Positions 1-10,500 of a stretch of 64,000 nucleotides of DNA are shown here, piece after piece. The stretch spans positions 51,819,001 to 51,883,000 of the forward strand of contig NC_069658.1 in assembly GCF_027244095.1 (NCBI RefSeq), read 5' to 3'. Position numbers and translations under genes: made by a program. The DNA comes from Hemicordylus capensis (lineage: Eukaryota > Chordata > Lepidosauria > Squamata > Cordylidae). How positions within the stretch are numbered: the first letter of the stretch is position 1; every line of letters begins with the position of its first letter. The notes below the pieces were generated by a model. It was given only the letters and a program-made list of their open reading frames with translations. It was not told the origin of the DNA and did no database searches.

Positions 1-554
1 AGTAGAACACACTTCTAAAAGACACTCCCATACAATTTAAAAGACACTCCACAGGCAGAATCCTGTTTGTACAGGTGGACCTTGCTATTCACAGTACCGC
101 ATCTCTGAGGTCCATAAACAGGAACCCATCCTCAGCACACGCAGGTAGAGAAACAGTTAATACCCACATATCCACAGTTCCTAGGCAGTCGGAAGTGACC
201 TCCGAGGACCTTTCTGGCCACCATTTTGTTTAAAGGAGCCATTTTGTAGTTCTTCTGTTGGGAAAAAAGGATTTCCCCCCCAATATTTTTCATGGAAAAT
301 CGGCCCAACTTACTGTTTGGGGGGCCATTGCTGGAGAATGGAGATCCATGGAGCATGGTACAGCAGTTTCTTACCATTATTTTCTCAGTTTTTCTGACTC
401 CCCCCCCCCCCCGCTCCCATTCCCTCATGATCTGAGTTTTCGTTACCTGTGGAACAGAACCCCTGCAGGTAATGGGGTATAAATAGGAAAGTTCTTTCCA
501 AAGAGAAATAAGCATTTATTTATAAGACTGTCTCAACTATTAGATCTGATTTAT

Positions 555-745
555 AACTTTTAATTTGAAACTTAAAATAAAATCTAATTTTAATTGTTTT
601 AGCCTGAGCTTTTAAGCTGTTTAACTTGTTTAATTTTATTGGTCTATTATTTTACATTGTATCTGTTTTATTAAAGTTGTGAGCCATCCTGCACAGTATT
701 GTACTGGAGGAGCGGGGTATAAATATATTAAATCAATAAAAGAAA
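555..745 (+). repeat. L2 LINE 3' tail
   Basis: AT-rich 3' UTR followed by the L2-type end GTGAGCCATCCTG...GGAGCGGGGTATAAAT and an AATAAA-rich tail. A 5'-truncated, old copy in OCLN intron 4. Confidence 0.6.
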
Positions 746-2225
746 TCTCGGTGCTGGCTTTGAATTAGCACTGATTTCCCCATGGTAGTTAATCACAGTT
801 TTCACTGTGTCCCAACACTGAGCATGAAGCAAAGCCTTATCTGGCAGTGATAGTTTTCATGGTAGACTGCTCAGTAATTTGACTAGCATGAATACCTTCT
901 TAGAACAGTATGGTTATCAGACTGAAGCATTATAAGTTTTGTAATATATAATACATTTTTATGATGGATACACTGGCCAAGAATTTGGTATAACTATCAC
1001 CACAAAGGACGGCTTTATTCTAAGATCAGATGCAATCTCCAGTGTTATGGTCTTAGCACTTGACTTCATACCTGTGTGTCTTCACCTTGGGATTTCTTTC
1101 ACAGAGGAGGGGAGGAGGGGATACAGGGCAGCTTAACTGGTTTTTCAAGCTTTTGTAAATTTGCAGAAGTGTTTTCCAAGGAGAGGAAAAAGGGACAAAG
1201 GTTAAAAAAAAAGTTGCAATTCTTCTGCAGTTTATTCCATGCAGCACTATGCCTTAAAAAGACAAAGTCTTGAGGACAAAGTCCCTCAGAGGTTCAAGTC
1301 TGATAAACAGATATTTATAGCCTGCAGCTTTCTGCAGGTATAGTACAGCTTATCAGTTTAGTTTCCAAGAACACAGCAAGAGATAAAGATACTCAAGGGA
1401 GGAGGAGATCCTTATTCAGAGCTCCAGCCTGAATTTTTCTGTGGAATGAAAATTCCACAACACTGCTCATACAGATGTTTCAAGTCTTAGTGTAGCAGAT
1501 TCTGAACTGAGTACCAGAGCATAACTATGTATTCCAAGATGGTCAGAACGGTCTCTTGAAAAATTAAGCCATCATGGTGGATGCAAAACACAACAAAGCT
1601 GTAGTTTGAAGAGCAAATCCTCACAGTTTGGGGAGGGAGAGACAAAAGGTATATTTCTTTAATGTTTTTACTGAGTGAGAAACTCTGGCTATTGTTCTAT
1701 AGGATCTCTGGAGCACACTGGGAATTGGGAAGTGAAACCCAATATGCCCTATATAGACCAAACACTGGTCACCCTACCATATTGGATCCAAGGCTTGTTC
1801 TAGGAAGAGTAGCCCAGAATGCTCAATAGACTCAAGGAAAGCACATGGCAGTTGCACAGAGTGTGTGAATTTAGGATTCCCCAAGAACATGCTTTGTGCA
1901 TTGACCAGGGGAGTCTGATCGTGCAGTATGCGAGAATAAGCTTGCGGTATCAGAAGTCCCAAGATGAATTCCCAACGAACTAGGAGATCTTGGCACATCT
2001 TCACTGTATTGTTCAAAACCAGCGAGAGCTCTCAGAGGCACATACTTCTGCACTCTGCTTGAGAGCAGAGTGCAAAATATTCCAACTGCTTGTGATTGTT
2101 TTAGGCCAGCCTGGAGGTAGCAGCAGCAGCAAATGAAGCAGATCAAGATTTCCACTTTGAATAAGAACTTTAAAAAATATTTCTATTTTCCTGCAAGCCA
2201 GGGGTGGGGGTGGGAAGGAGACATT
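746..2225. other. OCLN intron 4, no recognised feature
   Basis: Unique-looking AT-rich intron sequence. No exon-like splice pair with an occludin match and no clear transposon were seen. Confidence 0.5.
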
Positions 2226-2300
2226 TGATTGATTCCTCTTTGCCATGCATCATTTAAAAAACAGTTTTTTAAATTATGCATGGCAAAGAGGAATCAATCA
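2226..2300. repeat. near-perfect 36-bp hairpin
   Basis: Arms 2226-2261 and 2265-2300 are inverted copies with one mismatch, around a 3-base loop (CAG). The left arm starts TGATTGATTCCTCTTTGCCA. It would fold on either strand of the OCLN intron 4 transcript. Confidence 0.9.
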
Positions 2301-2837
2301 GAAATGCCTCCTTCAGGCAATTGGCCCACTATTCCACCAGCCTTAGAACCAGATACAACCAGGTCATGAAAAATGCAGATGCAAGTCCATGGAGTCTGAG
2401 TTACCATGTATTTCTGCACTTGTACAATTTGTGGTGACTGAGGGCATACCAACCCTTAAGTCAGGGATTCTCAACATTAGATCCCTGGATGACATTGGAC
2501 TACAACTGCCATCATCCCCAATACACTGCTCATACCACAACTGTGCATTGCTCTATGGTCATGAATGACTCAGTCATTCTGGGTCACCCAGGCATCCTGA
2601 AGGCAAGAGTCGTCTTGCCCTACAACCCTTCTACTTTATCCTCAAATTGCTCTGGTCAGCCATGGGCTGCAACAAGCAGATGAGCCTGGTAGACTCTATT
2701 ATTATTATTTATCTCTTGTTTACACAGTCAGACAGGTGTTATTGACTGGTTTGTTTTTATCCAGACATCGAGTCCTTCCCAAGGACCTGGGATGGCTGAA
2801 TTTTATTGTCACTGTTGTTGTTGTTGCTGCTGCTGCT

Positions 2838-3174
2838 GCTGCTGTTGTTATTATTATTATTATTACATTTATATCCCGCTCTTCTTCCAAGGAGCCCAGA
2901 GCGGTGTACTACATACTTGAGTTACCCCTGCTAACTGGGCAAAGAGGCACCTTTTACCGTGGTGATTCTCTTTATTTAGCAGGGGGAGAGTAACTGGCCC
3001 TATCCACCCCCAGCACAGTACTTCCAGTGACTGTTGCTGGTGTGTGTCTTATGTTTCTTTTTAGAATGTGAGCCCTTTGGGGACAGAGAGCCATCTTATT
3101 TGTTATTTCTCTTTGTAAACCGCCCTGAGCCATTTTTGGAAGGGCAGTATAGAAATTGAATTATTATTATTATT

Positions 3175-3205
<31 letters not shown>

Positions 3206-3330
3206 AGTTTCTTTTTCACAACAACCCTGTGAAGTAGGTTAGGCTGAGAGAGAAGTGACTGGCCCAGCATCACCCAGCTAGTTTCATGGCTGAATGGGGA
3301 TATGAACTCTAAATGGCTCCCTCACCACAC
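2838..3330 (-). repeat. tRNA-derived SINE (minus), split by another SINE
   Basis: The 3' half (2838-2925) and 5' half (3206 to about 3330) of one SINE are separated by a 280-bp insertion. The intact form of the family is seen at 44906-45128 and 46592-46803. A 7-bp duplication TTGAGTT flanks the inserted element. Confidence 0.8.
2926..3205 (+). mobile_element. L2-tailed SINE-like element, full copy (family C)
   Basis: It starts ACCCCTGCTAACTGGGCAAA and ends in TTGTAAACCGCCCTGAGCC, then GGCAGTATAGAAATTGAATTATT and a TTG/ATT microsatellite. Four other copies (13195, 16960 reverse, 52182, 57690) share nearly the same 5' start and about 260-280 bp length. No tRNA-like head is obvious. The 3' end resembles L2 LINE ends, suggesting L2 mobilisation. 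Confidence 0.7.
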
Positions 3331-4743
3331 AGGGCTCCATCCAGGATAGCTCTGGGCTTGCTGGGATACTTTTAGATGCATCCAAGACATAAAGATGAAA
3401 AGCAACATAATCACTCAGAAGCAAGCTACCAAACTCCCTCTTCACTTTAATAGCAGAGTTCTCTTCCAAAGCATTAAACACACATTTCTTCACACAAAGC
3501 CAGTCCAGCTATCAGAAGTCAAGTGCAATTTTCTACACAAGGTGCGTAATTGAGACTGCTGATCCATGACAACCCAAAAAGCAACAGGTATAGTTATTCA
3601 CTGGGATTCACTGTTTGACCGTGAGTTTCCTGCTTGTTCCCTCCTTACCAGAGTGAAACATGAGTAAACAAGTTCATTAGCTAGTAAAGAACACGCCCCG
3701 AAACTGTCTCACCGAAACATTCACCTCGTATCATGCAGAGCACTGTTAAGAAGTAGCTGGCCAGCCTCTTTACGTCTAAGCCATTGCAAAGGGCAAAGCC
3801 AGGCAATGTCACATACGAGTCATAAAATAGCCAAGTGTGAATACTATACCTGATATAGCAGTTAAGTAGGGGTTCAATTTTCAACTCGGCCAGTGAACAA
3901 CACACCCCAGGTTAAGGCAGGCAAATGGGATTTTTACTTTGGCGTAACACTAGGGCGTAGCAAGAGGTGAAGATGGGCCCCTGGACTTCTCGCCTCCTCC
4001 CCTCTTGCCCCATCCCCATTTGCAAGTGAAGAACTATATGGACATGGTGGAAAGCAGTCCCTGCCTTATCTCTACTCTGTGACCCTTGATAGGACTCCTC
4101 AGGCATTTCTTGTGAGAGTCAGATTCCCTTTCTTTCCTCTTAGAGAGCAGATGAAAACATCTCTCTCGCCCCCTACCTATTCATTATGTAGTTCTATAGA
4201 TTAGGGTTAGGTCTTTCCTATCCAAAGTGTACTTCACCAATAAATCTACTTAATATTTAGTTCTACAAGAATCTTCTCTAAATATCTGCAACAGCTGAAC
4301 TCTGCATTCTACTCTGTAACTGGAGTGGATAGCTTCTTTAGTGCAATGCTAATTAATCAAGGTAAAAATTACAACCCCCAACATAAATTCGCTGAATGCA
4401 CAACTTTTTACACCCAAACACACTCAGAGGAATATTGAATCTTTAAAAAAAGTATTTTTAGAAGAAATTCTGAACAAACCTGCCGATACCAGATTTTGCA
4501 TGCATAATCCTGCCACTCTCTCCTCTTCCCCTCTCCCTTACAGAGGTGTTGCTAGGTACTTAGAAGATCCAGGGCTTGGGCTGACAGGGCCTACCTGGGG
4601 CCCACAACCTCCCCACTTTTTGATAATTAAACCCTTTCATGCTCTCTAAAGGTATCCAGCATTCTCCTCCCCACTAGTTTACTTCACCGCTAAGAATTAA
4701 TCTAATTTTTCTCCTGCAGTCAATACCCACACACTGTTTACAA
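3331..4743. other. OCLN intron 4, little recognised
   Basis: Mostly unique DNA. Short hAT-like end remnants occur near 3953 (GGGCGTAGCAAG) and 4540 (CAGAGGTGTTGCTAGG), without a clear partner end. Confidence 0.35.
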
Positions 4744-4965
4744 CCAGTGTAGTGTAGTGATTTGAGTGTTAAGACTAGGACTGGGGGTCTGGGCATTCCC
4801 AAATTAGTCAGGAAACCCTCTGCAGGACTTTAGAGACACACACTCTCTCTCTCTTCTCCAAACCTGCCTCACAGGATTGTTGTGAGGTAAAAGTGGGGAG
4901 GAAGATCATATACACTACCCTGAACTCTTTGGAGGAAGAACAGGATGTGACATAATAAAATATAT
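4744..4965 (+). repeat. tRNA-derived SINE (family B)
   Basis: Begins CCAGTGTAGTGTAGTGATTT, continues through CTAGGACTGGGGGTCTGGG and CTCACAGGATTGTTGTGAGG, and ends CCTGAACTCTTTGGAGGAAG. Diverged copy of the family at 44906. Confidence 0.7.
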
Positions 4966-6295
4966 ATGTCTATAACATATACATATTTATATTAACTTTT
5001 AGCCACATGCACTCCAGTCCTCAACATGTGAACTCAGACGCAAACTCAAACAGCTCTTTTACACCTATCACAGCAGCAAGCAGCCCAGTTTGCATTTTGT
5101 TTAAGCAAAAAGCATAAACTACAGTATTTATATACACTACAGTATATATATAGCATGTATAGCATTTGTCTATGCACTACAGAAGGAAAGGCATAGGAAT
5201 TTGATTTCAAACAGGACAACAGAATGTCATATATGGTTACCCCAGTTTCTTAGGATTTAAAGACAACCAAGCATTTCATTGGCAAGACAGTTTTTAAAAT
5301 GAGTTTCTTGTGATCTGATTTGCAAAGCCTTATTTTGAAGAAAGTGTATAAAATGGACTTTTGGTGGTGGAGGAGGCTTAAAGTTCATTTTAGTAATTTG
5401 TGAAGTTACTTTCAAAAAGTTGGGGTATTTTAGTCCATTACGACCATATGTGTTATTTGTATATGTGCTACTGTTTCTAACACAAAACGAAATAGTAATG
5501 ATTATAAGGGGAAACGTGTTGAGAAAGCAGCATATAAATATAGTGTGTGTGTGGAAAGAGGGAGAAACCCACATACAGAGGCCAGAGTTTAGCATCCCTT
5601 CAGGAACAAAAGATCCATTTTGTTAAGGGCATTTCTTCTCATTCTTTTACAAGTTTTTAATACATTTGAACTGACTAATTTCCCACAAGAAGATATATTG
5701 TTGGGGTGGAGAGGGTTGTTCTTACAAGTTTGCATTAGAACCGAAAATGATTTTTTTAAAGTGTAAAACTCTCACACAAAAGAAACACATGCCTACAAAT
5801 TGAGATTACTTCTCTGCCCCCCCCCCGTGTGTGTGTGCGCACTCTCGACAGGCTTATGCAAGGGATTGGTTGCTTAATCTCTCTCTCACACACAAAACAA
5901 ACAGATAACAGTTGGATTTTTGAATGTTTTACTTTCCTGAGGGGAGACAAGCCCAACAGCCAGCAACTCCATTGTCCTCATGACAAATTGCAGTACATTC
6001 AGAGGCGGGTCAGAATAGGAAAGAAGCACAAGACCACAGAACAAATCAGGCTGCTGCTTGCTGCTGCTCACCGTGCTGGGAAAGAGCAGGAATCGCACCA
6101 GAAAGTGAAGCTAACCTTTTTATATGAAGCTGCTGCTGCCGCCAAGCTGGCGATCTGGATCCAAATTCACAGGGGGTGCAACCGTACCCTTGCACCACCA
6201 CCCCCCGGATCTGCCCCGCATGTCTACATTGCATTTCAGATGATGTACTATTATTATTTGAAAAGAATGTTCAAGATAGCATTTAGGCTTTGTAA
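4966..6295. other. OCLN intron 4, no recognised gene or repeat
   Basis: AT-rich unique-looking DNA with a short poly-C/GT tract at 5816-5840. Nothing else can be supported. Confidence 0.4.
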
Positions 6296-6552
6296 AGGTA
6301 AAGTTGTGCCGTCGAGTCGGTTTCGACTCCTGGCGATCACAGAGCCCTGTGGTTGACTTTGGTAGAACATAGGAGGAGTTTACCATTGCCATCTCCTGCG
6401 CACTATGAGATTATGCCTTTTAGCATCTTCCTATATCACTGCTGCCCCATACAGTGTTTCCCATAGTCTGGGAAACATACTAGTGGGGATTCAAACCATC
6501 AACCACTTGTTCCCTAGGCAAGTTACTTCCCTGCTGCGCCATTAGGGGGCTC
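6296..6552 (-). repeat. Sauria SINE
   Basis: Near full length and reversed: the BovB-like tail GTTGTGCCGTCGAGTCGGTT comes first, then the body, then the tRNA-like head (GGGGATTCAAACCATC, CTGCTGCGCCATTAGG). This family is characteristic of lizards and snakes. Confidence 0.9.
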
Positions 6553-6574
6553 TTAGGCTTTGTGACTGAGTGAT

Positions 6575-7047
6575 TGATTGATTGATTGATTGATTAAGTG
6601 CCATCAAGTCAGTGTCGAATCTTAGCGACCACATAGATAGATTCTCTCCATGATGATCTGTCTTCAACTTGGCCTTTAAGTGGTGCATTCACTGCTGACG
6701 TAATTGAGTCCATCCACCTTGCTGCTTGTCGTCCTCTTCTTCTCTTTCCTTCCACTTTCCCCAGCATTATGGACTTCTCAAGGGAGCTGGATCTTCACAT
6801 AATGTGTCCAAAGTAGGATAGTTTGAGCCTGGACATTTGTGCCTCAAGTGAAAATTCTGGATTGATTTGTTCTATGATCCATTTGTTTGTTTTCCTGGCT
6901 GTCCATGGTATCCCCAGAAGTCTTATCCAGCACCAAATTCAAAAACGTCAATGCTTTTTCTGTCTTCAAAGTCCAGCTTTCACATCCATAGCACGTCATG
7001 GAAAAAACCATTGTCCGAAGGATTCTAATCTTTGTCGGTGGTGACAT
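6575..7047 (-). mobile_element. BovB LINE 3' fragment
   Basis: Reverse-oriented 3' end of a BovB (RTE) element. The minus strand encodes TKIRILRTMVFSMTCYGCES, matching the BovB ORF2 C-terminal region, and ends in the GACTTGATGGCACTTAATCA tail with ATCA repeats. It is 5' truncated. Its tail matches that of the adjacent Sauria SINE, fitting LINE-driven SINE mobilisation. Confidence 0.9.
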
Positions 7048-7424
7048 AATTCAAGCGCCAATTTACTCAGCTGCTCTGTATATAGCCTGAGGCATGTTTC
7101 CTCATTGTCTATACAGAGTATTTCACCTTACATATTCAGTTTGCATATAAGGTTGTAGTCTACATTCCACTGCACTCACACAACCTATGTACCACAAGCA
7201 TGGTGCAATCAGGCAGGGAAGAGTGTACCTGCCCTGACTTCATATCACCAATTAATCCTAAAACTTGCTGCACAAGTATTGCTTAGCAGAGGTTTAAGCA
7301 ACAGCTCTGCCTGCACAAGATCACAAACCATAATGATCCTTGAGCATTGCAGTCACCACAAACAAAAACAAGCTACATGATAATTAAAGATAGAGTTTAA
7401 AAAAAAGTTACATAGTTAACTTAC

Positions 7425-7583
7425 CCATTCTTCTACATTGGGAGCTTCTTCATAATCTTTTGTCTTATCCCACAGGATATTCATTTTACCATAGTGATTC
7501 ATTTTACTTCGGGTCTTTACCGCAAAGAATATTATTATGGCAAGAGCTATAATCACCAGGAAACCTAATACAATGGCAATAGC
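7425..7583 (-). CDS. OCLN: OCLN exon 4 (fourth membrane segment)
   Basis: This 159-bp exon (53 codons, phase 0 at both ends) is flanked by acceptor TTTTCTAG and donor GTAAGT. It reads [20 protein letters not shown], then AVKTRSKM and [19 protein letters not shown], closely matching human occludin. It completes membrane segment 4 and starts the cytosolic C-terminal tail. In mammals, skipping of this exon is known to give an isoform that lacks the fourth segment. Equal phases at both ends would allow the same in-frame skip here. Confidence 0.97.
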
Positions 7584-10500
7584 CTAGAAAAGGGGGGAAA
7601 AATCGATGTACACAAATCAGTTAGTCTTTCTTACAGCCATAGATCAGAATATACAAACAAGATTCTGGGACAGAAAGCCCCTCCTCCCTAAATATGGATA
7701 ACGGAGAGAACCAGTAAAGGGTATGTTAAACATCAGTTACGGCAATTAGGCCTGTGTGTGGCGGTTAAACTGGAATTCCAGTATCAGAATTCCTTGTCCC
7801 CACCACAAGGAGGCTTTAAACCATTAGGCAGTGGCCTGGTGGAGGGGGCCCTTCAATTCACTGCCTAGCAATGGTGGGGGAGAGGCCTGGGTGATACAGA
7901 GTTACTCTGAGTTTGTGGGGGGGCAGGGAGCATAGAACTGCTCCCTGAGAAGTCTGCACACTGCTGGGACAAACACACAGGCTTTGGGGGATGGGAGTTC
8001 AGCACAGACTTTCCAGGGAGCAATTCCACACTCCCTGTCCACCCCACTGACTCCCAAGTAACTCTGCACAACCCAACCACCCCTGCACCAGTGCTGGGTG
8101 GTGAATTAAAGGGGGCCCCCACCAGGATGCTACTCAGGGCACTTGCCTCACAGTCTAATGCCTCCTGGTGGGGTGGGGACAGGGAATTCTGACATCGGAA
8201 TTCTAATTTTAAAAACACACACAGGCCCAATGGCTAGGGATATGCAGAACCTTTCCAACTCAGAATGTCCCAACTCAAAACGGGCTGTTTGCAGTGTTTC
8301 AAGCTCGAAACAGAATGCCCTTCAAATGAAGGTCCTGTTTCAAACTCAGAACAAAACAACCCATTTCTAGTCAGAATGTTTTAAGTGTTCTGAGCACCAT
8401 TTTGGACTCCCAGTGAGGGGTGGCAGGAGATTAAAAATCATTACCTATTTACTGCTCGCACCTGCAAGCCCCCTGTGAGCAGTGGTGTTCCACCAGGCAT
8501 GCCACACCAAGGCTGCCCACCTTATAGCACTCTTCTGGCTTCTGTGCACATGTAGCATCTGTGTGAGGTGCCTGGTGGGGCACTGCTGCCCGCAGGGGCT
8601 CCAAAATGGTGCTTGGAACACTCAAAACATTCAGAGCTTGTTCCGTTGGAACCACCAGCTCAGCCGACCGTTCCAACAAAACATTGCAGGCATTTGCATT
8701 CCGTTCTGCACTCGGAATGGAAAGCAAATCCCATTCGATGCACATTTATTTAGTACATTTATATACTGCCCTATACAAACAAGTCCCTGGGCAGTTCACT
8801 AGTAATGGCAAAGCCTGAGCAACCTACTCTTAGCACTACAAATGTCTATTAACCAACAGCACTAAAGGTGTCCTGCCTCACCGAACTGTTGTAAGGATTA
8901 ATAAACTAATAGTGCACTTTGTACACAAAGTGCTATACAAATCAATTGGCATCGCAATGCAAGTAGCACTTTTTAATACATATTCAGTCATATCCTTCAA
9001 ACTGATCAGTTGGAATTTTCAGAAGTTCAAGCTGAAATAATGTTGAAGGAGAAATAATGTGAAAGGCTGAAACAGAGGCATTGTGCCTACAATTAACAAA
9101 CGTTTGTTTAATCCTTTGTATCAATTAGCCATAAATTCAAACAAGTGCTTAAAAATAAAGGTGTCCCAGGGCCATTTTATGGACTTGGGAACTTTCTGAC
9201 TCAGCAGATGTTTTCACTAGCAAGAGTAACAATTTGTACATGAGTGCGTATTAAAAGTGATGATGTTTTGGTACACTTTGTAGTCAAGAATAGGTTTTCA
9301 AGGACCAACAGCAACACCAGAAAGTTATTGGATGTTTGAGGGAAGGTTAGCACTTCACTTAATTTTTGCTTGCTCAGCTCCATCCTCAAATCTAGCAATA
9401 CTTAGTATTTGTATTGCACCTCCAAACATTCAAAGCACTGCACATGCAGGGAGTGGCCTAACGTATAGCAATGCTGGGTCCAGCCTCATGTCAAAACCAA
9501 CCCTTGAGAGCTCTGAAAGTGTGTGGAGGAAGGAAGGTTGTCAGCAGCTTCTCCTTATGTTTCAAGGAGAGGGGCTCTTTGCAAAGCTTACACGACTCAG
9601 ATTAGCCTTGAAGAGCTTCTCCAATAGTAGTGGCAGCAGGGCTCATGGTTCTAATTTCTCTTATCTGGGTAAAGAATGAGTTTTGTTCTGAGTGCTGTGT
9701 GTGTGCACGTATATTCGGAGTGGGGCCTTCCTGATTCAACCTGAGCAGGATCTAAAATTAACTGAGCGGACATCAAAACACTTGTGAGCGTGCTCATTTG
9801 CACACACCTTAGAGGGAACAGTGGTGGGGCTATCTTGCTACCTGCTGGAGCTCCAATAATCTACTAGCTGAAGCAGCAGAACTGGCCCTGTTCAAATGTA
9901 TTATCTTGCTGTGATTCTTAACACTCTGTAAGGTATTATTCCCGTATCGTAGAAGCAGGGCCGAGGCAAAGTTTACACTTAAACAAGAACACAAGAGACG
10001 CATGACTTCGCTCAGCTACATGAACTCATGCTCCCCCTCTCAATCCTGGTCAAAAGCCTACTTCCTTTGTATGTTAGGATATGCCGAGATTGGTCACGAT
10101 ATCAGAACCCACCTATCTTGGCATATCCTAATCTGCTTGCTCCAGGGAGCCCAAGTTAATCTCATTCATAGCTTGCTCATAGCCACTAGGCGATATCACC
10201 AATGGAATAATTCTCCTGAGAGACTGCACCTCTAACTTTCAGACAACCTTTGCACATAATAGAGAAGGCAGAAAAGCAGCCAATAAAAAAAGAGCCATTT
10301 ACCTCACTCACCTTTGCAGATCTTGCTCAATAAACCTCAGGCTTCAAAAGTCATTTTTGTATTTTACTGAAAGGCAACTACGGTAGCAATTTCAAACATT
10401 TAACCAGGAAGCACATCTCAATAGACAGAGTGGAACCTTCTTCTGGGACGGTAAACATGTTTAAGATCAAGATGTTTGATTACGCTTTCTATTTTTAAAA

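Noticed and set aside
132-515. 127-residue minus-strand frame
   Set aside because: No family resemblance, no splice signals fitting OCLN, and it lies in intronic DNA; chance open frame.
5829-6356. 175-residue plus-strand frame
   Set aside because: Runs through low-complexity DNA into a Sauria SINE; no codon pattern or homology.
1-7424. Search for OCLN exons 5-9
   Set aside because: No stretch resembling VKNVSAG, SPPSDYV or the ELL domain was found on the minus strand; later exons are presumed outside the window.
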